Part shown: positions 37,001 through 47,284 of the stretch, piece by piece
How positions within the stretch are numbered: the stretch's first letter is position 1
Layout: the number at the start of each line of letters is the position of its first letter
Source of the DNA: Hyalella azteca
Lineage: Eukaryota; Arthropoda; Malacostraca; Amphipoda; Hyalellidae
Direction: 5' to 3'
Assembly: GCF_000764305.2 (NCBI RefSeq)
Contig: NW_025944985.1
Span: 262,341 to 326,340 of the forward strand
Length of the DNA: 64,000 nucleotides
Made by a program: the position numbers and the translations under genes
Notes under the pieces: model-generated
What the model was told of the DNA's origin: nothing
What the model saw: the letters and a program-made list of their open reading frames with translations, nothing else
The model's database searches: none

Positions 37001-40000
37001 GTTGTTCTCTTCTCTGTTTACTACACCACGGTGAGTGTAGAGTTGCTCTCTTCTTTGTTTACTACACCACGGTGAGTGAGGTGAGTGGAGAGTTGCTCTC
37101 TTCTTTGTTTACTACACCACGGTGAGTGGAGAGTTCGATGCTAGGTTACCAAACATGATTGATGTCAAAATGAATTACTTAGAAATAATTGCCTATATTT
37201 TCATGGTATTCTTGCTATTTTCAATTTTTCCATCACTTGTAATAATAAATCGATCAACATTTGATCAGTAGAAACGAGTTGTGTTCGTCGTATGAAATTA
37301 GTTGAGGAATAATTTATTCTTGTATATTTTTATTACCGAGTATGAGTTGAATTTATTTACCTACAGACCAACGACTGCGCCCTCCACAAGTTGTTCATCT
37401 CACTGAACCTAATCTTCTGCGTGATCATCAGCGCCGTGAGCATCCATCCTAAGGTGCAGGAGCACCAACCACGCTCAGGCCTGCTACAGGTAACTCAGGG
37501 TAGAAAGTAACTGCCAGAAAATTAAAAATAAAACTTCTAAGAAAACGTTGGAAAATGAGCGGTGTTATAGAAGATCTGTGTGTGAAATAAAGGGCTGATT
37601 CAATATTCAATTTTCAGGAGCTGTTGTGAAAATTGATCATTTGCTTTGCTTAGTTTGATAGTCACTGATCTTCAACAATGAATGCAATCATTCTCATTTT
37701 GCATGCATTAAATTACAGAACAACAAGTTCAAGAAGTGTTGAGGATATAGTGTTTTATAAACTGCAGAACCTCTTCAACGAATGAATTCTTATAATGAAT
37801 TACTGTATTTAAGTCACGAGTCACTATATATATTGTAATACTAGTAAGATAAAAACCTATGAAAAGTTGCTTAAGTGGTACTATGCGTTGCAGGCATCAG
37901 TGATCACGCTGTACACGATGTACCTGACGTGGTCAGCCATGAGCAACTCACCGATGCGTCAGTGCAAGCCAGACTGGCAGTCCGTCATCAGTGGAGGCCC
38001 CGCTCATGGCGGCGTTGAGGGCAGCGGTGCAGGCTCACTAGACGACGACGATGATGACGTGAGCCATCCTGTCTAGAATTCTTCGTCTTTTATAATTCAC
38101 ATTGTAATACTTAATCATTTTAATACTTCATAAATATTTCAATCTATGATACTTTAATCAGGATTTAATCTTCATTATAATTATTCAACTACGTGATTAT
38201 TTTGTATATAATACTTCAGCATTATCTATACTTGATCAGTATGATGCCAAATCAGTATTCCGTATTCATGACTTGTCATGGTGCTTGAACAGCTTGATGA
38301 TCACGCCCGCTGAAGTCGTTCTCTAAGTTATTACATTATACTCTGCGTGATTGAATACGATGTACGACGCAGAAACAACGCCCCTTACTGTAGGGTTTCC
38401 TCTATTTTCTGTGGTTCATCTCGCGTGGTTCTGATGTTAATGACTCGCTAAATTCAAATGGATTGTCAGGTCATGAGAGATTGAATCGCTGCTAGGTCGT
38501 GTTCTGATCGAAATCATTGATATTTATTGTCCGATTAGATTGTAAGCACGCGAATTATTGACATTTTTTGATTGCCTAGTTGAATATATAGGTAATTTAT
38601 AGTGCTCAAACTTTTCTTGCTAGTCACTTTCTTTCCTATCATTTGTGTCAATCGTCTCTTTTCTTTCCGTTTCTTCGTCTATCTTCTGTCTGGCGCTCCC
38701 CCAGGACAAACCTGATTTCGTAAGTAGAATGTATAAATTTTGTTTTCACTTGATCCTTATATTAAAGAATTTAATCACCAGTTTTCTATTCACTCTTATT
38801 TTTAATCTCAATTCTTCTTGGTCTTTTAAAACTTAACTGGTTACTTATTTTTTCTGTCTTTGTGTAACTTGTTTTTAATAATTTTAATTTAGAATACTAG
38901 TGACTTCATTACCTAACAGGAACGGGATTTTTGTATTATCCTCTGACTGGTTAACAATTTCTGTAGTGCATGTTCTGAGCCTTCGTTCGCCTATGATCGT
39001 TTCGCAAAACAAGATTTGCTTGAAATACAGGCTCAATTAATCCACCTATACATTTTCTTAGTAACTTGCTTCCTCTAACATTACAGTGTATCTTCCACAA
39101 TCAAATTTCCTATCTTCACATACGACGAGTATTTAGCACAAATTATTATTCAATATTATTCAATGCATCGTGTTAATATTCCATTATTACTTTAACGAAC
39201 GGGCTCCTTAAGTACTGTATCATGCTGGTCCACCTAAAATTTGCGTCCTTATCATGTTCGAGCGGTTTGTTTCTTCAAAAAATTACCAAACTTTAGTAAG
39301 AAAAAATAGATTCCGTCATCTTCCATGGACTTCTTGTCACATTTTCTCATCCCTTGTAAGCCGTTTTGCATCTGCGAGCTTGATGTTAATAAATTTTGAA
39401 TATATTCTTAAAAAGTATGTATACACAATACTTATCGCGATATTATAAGCAATAAACGTGTCGATCGCTTGTATTTTGACAAATGTGAATTCCTACAGAC
39501 CCGTCCAAGATTCGATGGTGAGTCCATCGTCTCGCTGATCCTGTGGTTCCTGTGTGTCATGTATTCTTCCATCCGAACTGCCACCAACAGCCAGACGTCA
39601 AAACTCACCGGATCAGACAAAGTTCTCCTTAAGGAAGATAATGGTGAGCGGACTTTCTTCAAGCTTGGAAATTATTGTTGCGGTGAAATATTTAGCGTCG
39701 TCAAAACTCACTGGATCGGACAAAGTTCTCCTCAAGGAAGATAATGGTGAGCAGACTTTCTTCAAGCTTGGATAACTGTTGCGGTGCAATCTTTGGCGTC
39801 GAGAAGGCCCGAAGTCGTAAATTGAGAAGTCTAGTCGCCGTGGCTTGCGTCTAAAATGTTGGCTTCCTCTTTCTGATGCGTGGACCGCTAGCTTCAGGTT
39901 TTCCTGTAAAGAATGGGTAACTTGGCTGTATATGAACGATAAAGAGAAACAATTTTTTCACTATCGCTGAAAACTTGAAATAAGGCTAAAAAGCCTTACA

Positions 40001-41816
40001 ATTACCAAATGATAATTGCAGGGGTATGTGCCTAAAACTCACTTGATCGTACGACTGTATATGTGATGCAAAGCAGTCAAGAAGAGCTGCGTAGTTGCAC
40101 GGACTGCGTCGTACCGCCGGCGACAAAGCGCATAGGCAGTCTATTCAGATGGAATTTTTAAAATGAGGCGCCGGATCATAGGCAGTCTATTCAGATGGAA
40201 TTTTTAAAATGAGGCGCGGGATCACGGGGAGCGATCCCGCCGGTAATGGTTCCCGCCAGAGTGGCGGGAAAACTGAAATGTCTTTTGCTCTGTAGTCCAA
40301 GGCATCTCGAAGCTCACACGTGGTAGACTCTTAGATCAATCCGTCTTCTTAATGAATCTGAAACAAATAACAGGATTACTTGAGTATTGTGGAAATTATT
40401 CAACTTTTTATGAGCTCTGTTTTTTTTGTGTCACCCTGTATTAACTCATTTGGTGTTCTCTTTTTGTCTTTTTTCCGGTGCTGGAAAGAATCAGAACCAT
40501 TTGTCTTATGTTTTGTCTTCTTATACATAACGCATTCTGAGAATAAAATCAATCAGAATCGTGGCGAGCAAACGGTAAGGAGGGTGATCATGCTTGCTAA
40601 TATGTCTCCCTTAGTCTTCTGCGATAAAAAAAAAGTTGTGCTTATGTTTAACCTGCTGGCTGATTCAACTATTTTATGGAATTGAACTGTTCAATTTATT
40701 TGAAATTTGTTTACCAGTTCTCTTAACAAATTTTGCTTGACTGTATGTTATCGTTTTGTTGAACTTGAAAGGTCATTTCCTAAGATATGTTTACTTGATG
40801 GCAGCCGCGAGTGACCCCGAGGCAGGAGAAGGCCATCACGTGTGGGACAACGAGACAGACGGAGTGGCTTACTCCTGGTCCTTCTTCCACGTGATGTTCG
40901 CCCTCGCCACCCTCTACGTCATGATGACGCTCACCAGCTGGTTCTCCCCCAGCACCGACATCACCGACGTCAGCAGCAACATGGCTGCCGTCTGGGTCAA
41001 GGTGAGATATGTGCCCCACCAGATGTCGAGATATGTGCCCCCTGCACCAGTATTTTTTCGTCCAAAAATTATTACAGATTTGAAAAATTCAGGAATAGCA
41101 TTTTGTTTTGATCAATAATTAAAATGGAAACAAAAACCACTAATGGTGTTCGTAATTCATTACCTACACTCAGCAAAAATTGTGTATTCGACCTTAAGAA
41201 AACCCCTCGATCCTTTTAAATTGTGGCGATGTCAAGACTTTTCATATCGCAGCAATAATTCACTTTTTTAATTTGTAAAGAATTGATTTAAATTGGACGA
41301 AATTTCTTGTGTAGTGGTAGCGACTATACACCATTTTCTGTTTGAGGACTTCTATATAGTACAAGATGTGTGCTGAATTTAGTGCAGCCGAATGCGCTAC
41401 CACGACACAGAAAGCTGACTCTTTATTTACCCAGCCATAACACCCCTCCAATCTTTAAGTAAATTTTTCGTTATGAAGCAGGCACTTCAATTTATTTTTC
41501 GTTCTTTTATTTTGGATAATAGATTGTCTTTTGAAAGATTAGTTTCTATTAGTTAGCTATTAGTATTCACTGTATTATCATTCAATTATTCAACTACTAT
41601 GATTTTAGTCCGTATTCTGTGCTAAAAAGTTTAGCCTATCAATTACCCTCAATTTCTCATATATTCATGAGGTATCATTTATATATTCGATTAATTTTTT
41701 CATCATTGCTAATATCTTATGCCTCACAACAGATCGTGTCGAGCTGGATGTGCCTGGCGCTGTACGTGTGGACGCTCGTGGCGCCGTGTGTGCTCACGGA
41801 CCGCGACTTCAGTTAA
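28036..41816 (+). CDS. Serinc: Serine incorporator (Serinc/TMS family) multi-pass membrane protein
   Basis: Thirteen exons, all phase-consistent: 28036-28071, 33067-33231, 33523-33597, 35001-35122, 35807-35885, 36379-36509, 36782-36866, 37367-37489, 37894-38058, 38705-38719, 39499-39643, 40805-41001 and 41733-41816; 1422 bases, 473 aa, normal for the family. The start is fixed by a 12-codon first exon ([12 protein letters not shown]), the typical Serinc N terminus. Family hallmarks follow: [16 protein letters not shown], about ten hydrophobic segments, [54 protein letters not shown] and the ending [17 protein letters not shown]. Serincs lie in the plasma membrane and endomembranes; serine incorporation into lipids was the first proposed role, and lipid scrambling has since been reported for some members. 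Tandem duplications lie at four places in or beside its exons. Ortholog subtype (SERINC1/3/5-like) is not resolved. Confidence 0.95.
28298..29528 (+). mobile_element. Dispersed repeat copy A, split by a MITE
   Basis: Starts ACAACACTTCTCTTTAACTT and ends near GAAGTGTTGTCTTTAA, which are inverted to each other, so the ends behave as short terminal inverted repeats. After the start comes a TGTCTGTCTG microsatellite and CTACAAATCTTAT. Two internal copies of CCAATCGATCTGAAATT-like words follow. Without the inserted MITE it would be about 520 bases, matching copies B and C at 33733 and 34225. No coding capacity is seen. Confidence 0.75.
28715..29422. mobile_element. MITE of about 708 bp with long terminal inverted repeats
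   Basis: The left end, TAGGGTAAGCGCGGTATATT then CCGACACTTTAAGGACGCAT, is matched by the reverse complement of the right end at 29297-29422 over about 95 bases at high identity and more loosely to about 125. A further TAGGGTAAAC lies just outside at 28701. The interior has no transposase frame; it contains a palindrome near 29110-29150 (TTAATTAACAGC/GCTGTTAATTAA). It is inserted inside dispersed repeat copy A. The transposase superfamily is not determined. Confidence 0.88.
29561..29836. mobile_element. Hairpin MITE-like element
   Basis: An arm at about 29561-29628, including CTTGTGGACTAAAAAGTAGA and ATTATGGCTCGCCCCAAAAA, is inverted at about 29710-29790 (GGGGTGAGCCATAATTTATT, CTACTTTTTAGTCCACAAG). 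The loop is about 80 bases. A third partial copy of the outer arm (TCTACTTTTTAGTCCACAAG) follows at 29811-29830. No coding capacity. Confidence 0.8.
30536..31410 (-). repeat. Dispersed repeat, inverted copy of 47285-47885
   Basis: Read on the minus strand it matches 47285-47885 in blocks from AATATATCTACTTGGC through CGGATTGC.GAAGTTGAAAA to AATAGGACTTTTCCAG. Between these blocks this copy has about 275 bases (30690-30975) absent from the other, either an insertion here or a deletion there. It contains GGCTTGAA/GCCATGG-type short direct repeats. Element class unknown. Confidence 0.75.
33733..34189 (+). mobile_element. Dispersed repeat copy B
   Basis: In Serinc intron 3. It begins ACAACACTTCTCTTTAACTT and ends GGATTCTTAAGAAGTGTTGT, giving inverted ends as in copy A. 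It has TGTCTGTCTGTCTG near the start and two diverged internal repeats around ATCTGAAATTNNGCACACTT. It is followed by AAAAAGTAATTTTTAAACG, also found after copy C and near 30141. Confidence 0.75.
34225..34717 (+). mobile_element. Dispersed repeat copy C, head-to-tail with copy B
   Basis: It starts 35 bases after copy B ends, with the same ACAACACTTCTCTTTAACTT start, a longer TGTCTGTCTG run and the same internal duplicated block. It ends TCTGGAAGAGTTGTCTTT, where one base change spoils the terminal match. Same orientation as B, so the two may come from a tandem duplication. Confidence 0.75.
36010..36420 (+). repeat. Tandem duplication of the exon 6 acceptor of Serinc
   Basis: Roughly four diverged copies, about 83 bases apart, of a block that includes the acceptor and exon start. 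The real one is GATAAG/GTTTGGATGTACTTCGGCCT at 36379. An upstream copy at 36296 keeps an intact AG and GTTTGGATGTACTTCGGCC but then reaches an in-frame TGA after 12 codons. Older copies (GGATGTGTGTACTTTAGCCT near 36210 and GGCCTTCTGAGAGGCTTAAT near 36043) are decayed. Confidence 0.8.
36835..37134 (+). repeat. 41-bp tandem array spanning the exon 7 donor of Serinc
   Basis: Seven copies of a 41-base unit, CTCTCTTCTTTGTTTACTAC then ACCACG/GTGAGTGTAGAGTTG. The first copy is the true end of exon 7 (FFVYYTT). Every copy keeps a GTGAGT donor. Using the second donor without removing the intervening part would read into a TGA at 36909, so only the first supports the full protein. One copy has an extra GAGGTGAGT duplication. 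Confidence 0.95.
38705..38719 (+). other. Serinc: Fifteen-base microexon of Serinc
   Basis: CTCCCCCAG/GACAAACCTGATTTC/GTAAGTAG: strong acceptor and donor around five in-frame codons (DKPDF), phase 0 on both sides. Skipping it would leave the frame intact, so it may be alternatively spliced. Inserted between the acidic exon 9 end (DDDDDD) and exon 11 (TRPRFDGES), it lies in the variable loop of the family. Confidence 0.7.
39590..39785 (+). repeat. 103-bp tandem duplication of the exon 11 donor of Serinc
   Basis: The exon end and donor AAGGAAGATAATG/GTGAGCGGAC at 39644 recurs at 39747 with CTCAAGGAAGATAATG/GTGAGCAGAC. The copied block begins with GTCAAAACTCACNGGATC and ends with GTTGCGGTGNAATNTTTNGC, and a third partial end follows near 39775-39805. 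Only the first donor fits the reconstructed transcript. Confidence 0.9.
40115..40270. repeat. Direct 48-bp duplication followed by GC-rich inverted repeats
   Basis: CATAGGCAGTCTATTCAGAT with GGAATTTTTAAAATGAGGCG occurs twice in tandem (40130-40218). It is followed by GGGATCACGGGGAGCGATCCC and CCCGCCAGAGTGGCGGGAA, both able to form hairpins. It lies in the Serinc intron between exons 11 and 12 and may be the end of an unidentified element. Confidence 0.6.
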
Positions 41817-41834
41817 ACACAACGGACGATGTGG

Positions 41835-42065
41835 CCATAATTGCTCCATGCTCTTTGTGCGCCAGGGCCATTATTGCTCCATGCTCTTGGTGCGTCAGGG
41901 CCTTGATATGCTCCATGCTCTTGGTGCGTCAGGGCCTTGATATGCTCCATGCTCTTTGTGCGTCAGGGCCTTGATATGCTCTTTGTGCGTCAGGGCCATT
42001 ATTGCTCCATGCTCTTTGTGCGTCAAGGCCGTGATATGCTCCATGCTCTTGGTGCGTCAGGTTCC
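41835..42065 (+). repeat. Tandem array in the Serinc 3' UTR
   Basis: Starting 20 bases after the stop codon, about seven copies of a 26-36 base unit (TGCTCCATGCTCTTGGTGCG then TCAGGGCCTTGATA or TCAGGGCCATTAT). It ends just before the first AATAAA at 42075. Open frames here are repeat by-products. Confidence 0.85.
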
Positions 42066-42074
42066 TCAATTCGC

Positions 42075-42080
42075 AATAAA
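42075..42080 (+). terminator. Candidate poly(A) signal of Serinc
   Basis: AATAAA, 259 bases after the stop codon and directly after the 3' UTR array. A second AATAAA lies at 42183-42188. Which is used cannot be told. Confidence 0.45.
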
Positions 42081-42189
42081 AGCTGCGGTTTTTGCTGAGG
42101 CCTGGTACTTCTTTGGTAAGGATTACTCTCTTCTGAATATCAGGCTCGCTACTATTAACAAAATCATCGATGGTCTGTGTTGAATAAAA

Positions 42190-45090
42190 TTAGGATTTAC
42201 TCTATAGTTGACTGGGAAATATTGGCGTAATAGTTGTAGAGGCTTTTGTCCTGATGGAATCGGTAGTTGAAGTTACCTAAACCATACTTTCAAAACTCAC
42301 TAAATGAATGTAAGTACTTACGCTCTATTTTCTTGTCTATGATAGGTGGATTTTGCTTGAAAGGCCGTCAATGATTGGCTGATAAACTTACGATCTCTCT
42401 TTTTTTTTTTTTTTTTTTTTGAAAGGATACTTTCTGGCTTTTGATTGATTTTGAAGGTTAAAATATTCTGATGAAATCGGTGCAGTGTGTTCATTTAAAT
42501 TTTGTTCACCTTCTTCAACTCAATACATAGTCACAGCCATTGCAGTAGACTGAAAAAAGCCTGCGTGTACATTTTCAACGTTTACAGTTATCTACATTAA
42601 TGTTATAGTGTATTTTTGATCGTGTTTTAGTGTCGTGTAGTGAATTTATCGCTTAAGCTACCTTGGTGGCTCCTGCTTTGGAATGCGCCGAAGTTTTATT
42701 TCATCGATTTCTTCTCAGACAAGTACTTTCATAGAACACAGCCTAGTAAAAAGCACTACACTCAACGATAACTAAAGCATTTATTGCTTATCCAAGTTCA
42801 GTATATTTGAGCTGAGAGAGCTCAGTGATTTTTGTGAGTTTTGGGATAAGCTTAAGGTTTTTCAATCTGTGATCTTATGCTTTAAAGAACTGAATCGGTT
42901 TTTCTGTCCAATAATCGTAGCTTATTCTTGTGAATGCTGCATCATAGCTGAAAACACAATTTAGCTTATTTATTATTAATTATTTATCAGACGAAAATAG
43001 TCGTACGTTTTAGACCTCACTACGTGTACAAAAAGACCCTTGTCACATCTCCAGCCCTCATCAATTTATTGCAGTGCAAAACAGCAAGTTAGGGAAGTGG
43101 CAGACTTCTTGGCACGAGAACTAAATTTGTGTCTATGTTAATTTTGAACATTCCGTAATTTGTGACACTCAATTTCGCAGTTCCATCACAAAGTGGCAGT
43201 TCATGGTCGCGCTATTTTATGAAGGTTCACGATAAGATATATTTTATAATAGTTGACAACACTCTAGTGTGGTGACGTAAAATAATAGATTTACATAGTT
43301 GCAGTACCTACTCATGCCATTGTTTTCGCGTTAGCATTTAGTTGTAATTAGATGCTATTGATTGTAAGGCTCCTGACAAGTGTTGGTGGAAAAGCTCGTC
43401 CTATTATATGCTTGTCATGCATTAAATCAGATTAGCTATGGAAATTAGGGGTTCCATTCAACTTGAAGGAAGAATCGTCACTGCTTGTATTCAGAGCAAA
43501 ATATCGAGCCGTAACCAGACCTAATCGATATATTTTTCTAGGTTGAATTGTCAAAGAGTCAAACAAATGGAACGCTTGCGTCTATTGCATGGTGTTGCAC
43601 TTAAATTCCTTGAACCTATTTTTCTTCACTAATTTGTGAGAAATCCGAATAGTTGCACATCATGCAACCAATTATTATTTTTTTTTTTTGCTCTGTAATG
43701 TAGGCCTAGTGAGTTGCATCTTCGCTATATATATATACTCTTCGTAATGTAGCATTGGGCTATAAAAATCGTAGAATTTGCTGTTGACATGCAATAATGA
43801 TGTAAGTGTACTCCAAAGCAGTAAATTGGCATGCCATCCATTTTTTATCGTTACTACCTTACTTATATTTCAGACAAATCGGACCGTATGATTGTCTTGT
43901 CAAAAAATAATTTTTCTGTAAAGTCAACAAGTTGCCGGCGAGAATAAATACGATATGCATTGTTTCGGTTAGGTACAACAATATACGGCCTTGGGAATTT
44001 GCTTCCAACTGTGCAAGAACCGTCGGTCGCAATGAAACAAGTACGTATGTTACTATCCGAGACATGAAATGAATATGGTTATCCAGAAAAAAATTAGATG
44101 AGAATTAAAGAAAAAGCGGCTATGTCGTCGAATTTTCTTTTGGAATGAAGGTTGTAAGCTTAAATTAAATAAGCAGAAACTTAAAAACCGGAGCACCAAC
44201 AGTGAAGTACGACTTCCTTTACAAATTCAGCACTGAGCTATAGGCTGATCATGGTGTCATGATACGTGATCGCAGTATTCAAGATTTTCTAATTTGGAAG
44301 GATTCACTGTTTCACAATAATTGCTTGGTTCTAGTTCTGCCGATAATGAAAATGATCACTCAGAAAAATGGATGGATCATTTTCCAAATAATGATGCACT
44401 TTCTTACCAACAGCACGAGCAAAGATCATGCGTGCACTGATACTCATTTTCGCCAGGCCAAACGGGGTTAAAAAATTGCGCGTAGAAGGGCAAAAAGTGC
44501 ATCCTTATTTCAACGGCGCCTAATTCATTTCTCTGAGTGAAGAACAATATGAATTATTCTTTCTATTCTATCAGTTATTCCGGTGACCGAACACGCCAAA
44601 CTTATTTCGCTACCCAATAAAAAGTTGCAGAAATTTGACGAAAAGGATTTTGATAGGCATTGGAAGCATGTCTCAACTTCTTGTACAACTACCGTGAAAA
44701 TAGAAAGCTTGTGACAGTAAGCGTCGAACTGAACTGTGACAGTAGCTCCGCAACAGAAAAAAGATTAAATACATTACTTTGTACATAAAATAATTATAAT
44801 ACTATCTATATCGACGAAAATTGACTAGATATGTAAAAAAAATATCCACGGAATGTTGTGAGGGGAGTGGCTGCCAAATTACAAGTGATAAATGACAATT
44901 TAAATATATCACAGAAATCTCAGTTAGTTTACTTGTTTTAATGATGTCAAAACTTATTTTTTAAAGCAAGTTTCGTGTTTGTTTCTAAAGTTTCAACAAT
45001 CTTTATCCAAAATTATAACTGCATAGACACAAAGCTCCTAACACGTGTCGTTGAAGAATTGTAAGAAGGATATTCTCTTATTTGCATAAA
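42190..45090. other. Intergenic, no gene seen
   Basis: AT-rich spacer between Serinc and BLOC1S2. It contains a run of over 20 T (42398-42420) and short AT microsatellites (43725-43740). An open frame at 44259-44471 and nearby fragments resemble decayed coding sequence but match nothing I recognise. Confidence 0.5.
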
Positions 45091-45096
45091 TTTATT
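45091..45096 (-). terminator. Candidate poly(A) signal of BLOC1S2
   Basis: TTTATT on the plus strand reads AATAAA on the minus strand, 166 bases beyond the BLOC1S2 stop codon. Confidence 0.4.
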
Positions 45097-45261
45097 TTGG
45101 CCTCTAACAGGTTCTGCAATTGCGAACAATGCTTTATTACCCCAGTAAAATCTTCTATTAAACGTCGATTTTGGGCAGACATATGTCCAAATACTGTAGC
45201 AGTTTTAGGGATTCATACCCACACCAACTTCGATCAGTCAATATCAGCTAATTTGTGCGAG

Positions 45262-46245
45262 CTACTTTTTCTCCAAACTTTTGAATTTTTCTTCTAACCT
45301 TCTGGAGTAAGCATCTAGTTTGTACGCAGCCGCCTCGAGTTTAGTGACGCTGTCCTCTATCTGATCAATCTGGTCAAGGTAGGGCTGCAGACCGAGGTAC
45401 TTAGCGTTCAGTTCGTCCAAGGAACGCCCGATGCTGCTTGTGATCTGGCGCAGGTCGGCGTACTTGGCAATGGTGGCACAGTTCATCTGCTCCAGCAGCG
45501 TGTAGTCCTCCAGCACTGCATTTAGTTCACCCTGAATACGAATTTATTGGTCAAGATATTTAAAAACTGCGTCATGAACACAATGATTTTTTATTTCTAA
45601 ATAGTGCAACAAAAAATAAGTTATCCAATTAACCAAAATAGATTTAAATTTAGCAATAATTTTATAAATAACAAACTCAAAGTTGTAAAATTTATCATAG
45701 AAGGAATAATAAATTTTGAAGATAAATAATCTGAAAATTTATTTTAAAAATAATTTCAAAAGAATGCTACAAAACCATTATATAAATCATAATCAATAGA
45801 AAAATCTTTGTTATTGATCATAGTAGCTTAAAATAAGCTATTTATCTATAAATGATAGACATGCCTGTAGAAAATAAATTCATAGGACCTGTAAGTAGCT
45901 TGAAGTCTTGGAAAACATGAGGGATGCCAAATGGCTGAGGTTGGGGTCATGGGGGTCGAGAGCTTCAAAGCTGCTGGTGCTGGTGGACAAAGTAGGGCCT
46001 CGCTTGGGGGAGTTGAGATTATCACCAAGTGTGGCATGACGTTCAACTTCTATTCGATCCTTGTGAGCATGAGATAACTGCTCTGATCCAGTGTTAATGA
46101 TTCCTTCATTATTAGGAACGCTGGTTTCTGAACATTCTGAAGTCCTCAAATTGTCTATTTTGCTAGATAAATTTGCAATGTCATCCCCTTCAATAGTATC
46201 TGTACTTAGATTTACACTCTGATTTTTAACATCACTAAGAGCCAT
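45262..46245 (-). CDS. BLOC1S2: BLOC-1 complex subunit 2 (BLOC1S2)
   Basis: Two exons on the minus strand: 46245-45889 and 45531-45262, joined in phase 0, giving 208 aa. The subunit is shared by BLOC-1 and BORC, coiled-coil complexes for lysosome-related organelle biogenesis and lysosome positioning. The C-terminal two-thirds shows the family signature: LASLMFSKTSSYLQ at the exon 1 end, then GELNAVLEDYTLLEQMN, KYLGLQPYLDQIDQIE and EAAAYKLDAYSRRLEEKF. The exon 2 acceptor (GTATTCAG/GGTGAA) is good; the exon 1 donor (CAG/GTCCTA) is a weak GT site. The first roughly 95 residues are acidic and Ser/Thr-rich, longer than the vertebrate N terminus and probably disordered. ATG 46245 opens a frame with no upstream in-frame extension noted. 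Confidence 0.93.
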
Positions 46246-47284
46246 TATAAGCTATTTCAAGAAAACCTGAAAATCAAAATAACTTGTGAAATTTAAACAA
46301 GATAAATTGCAGTAAATGTGCCTGGATTGTAACTTATGTATCATGAAAATATCCTTTAGATTAGCAGGATATTTTCCATAATTGCTTATGATTAGCTATT
46401 ATGTATATATTTGTAACTGATTTTTTGTCTGTTTGGAGCCTGGCCCTGCATACATAGAGCTGAAAATATTATGGTACGGTACAATAAGACTGATATAGGT
46501 AATAGTGCAATAAGTACTTATTGTACATACTTACAATGGTGTGACCATGATAGATGGAAAATAGGAGCAAGGAAGAGTGAGATCTGGATTAAAAATTAAA
46601 ATGAGTAATGTAAAACAGGGTAACTTGTACTCAAAAAGTTATTGGATATTCTTTATCTAATGTACATTATATCAAATTAGTAATGTAATGTAACAATACC
46701 AACTAATGTAAATTCCTTTATTAAACTCATAAATGACATTTCAGCTCTATAGTATAGTGGCTACTGGCTTGCATTCACATTTCAACCGTGTTCTCAATGT
46801 TTTTTGTGAGAAATAGAATCTTGCATTTTATACTGTTTTACTGATCACTTAAAAATCTTTTGCTTGTGCTTACTGGCTACTGCTTCGTGCTTCCCAGCAA
46901 GCAAAATGACCCATTGATCAATCATTATGATTATCTCACCTGGTCTTGCAGTTGCAGGTGCAGCATGGTTTAAGTCATCAAATTTATAGTATCCCATAAT
47001 CCCAAAGACCCAAACCCAAACTGCTCAACACATTTAAATAAAATTGTGTCTGTGGAGTGTGGACTGTGAGTGTGAACTGACTGAACTCAGTTTGTGCTTA
47101 GTTTGTAAATTTTTTTATGATTTTATGAATCTACTACAATCAAAAGACAAAAGTCATAGGTACTTGCTACAATTTGCATGACCAATCAATTCTTCCAAAC
47201 TGCTGGACAGCTTGAACTGGCTGAACAGATATTTGTAGAATGACTAGAATCAGAAACATGAATCACATTGCTGCAGGTGCAGGG
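46246..47284. other. 5' flank of BLOC1S2, no other gene seen
   Basis: AT-rich intergenic DNA that should include the BLOC1S2 promoter. No clear TATA box, CpG island or further exon was recognised. Confidence 0.45.

Noticed and set aside
41719..42183. Cys/Leu-rich frames after the Serinc stop
   Set aside because: They overlap the last Serinc exon out of frame and the 3' UTR tandem repeat.
44259..44471. Candidate transposase fragment
   Set aside because: Composition hinted at a decayed element gene but no motif or terminal repeat could be named.
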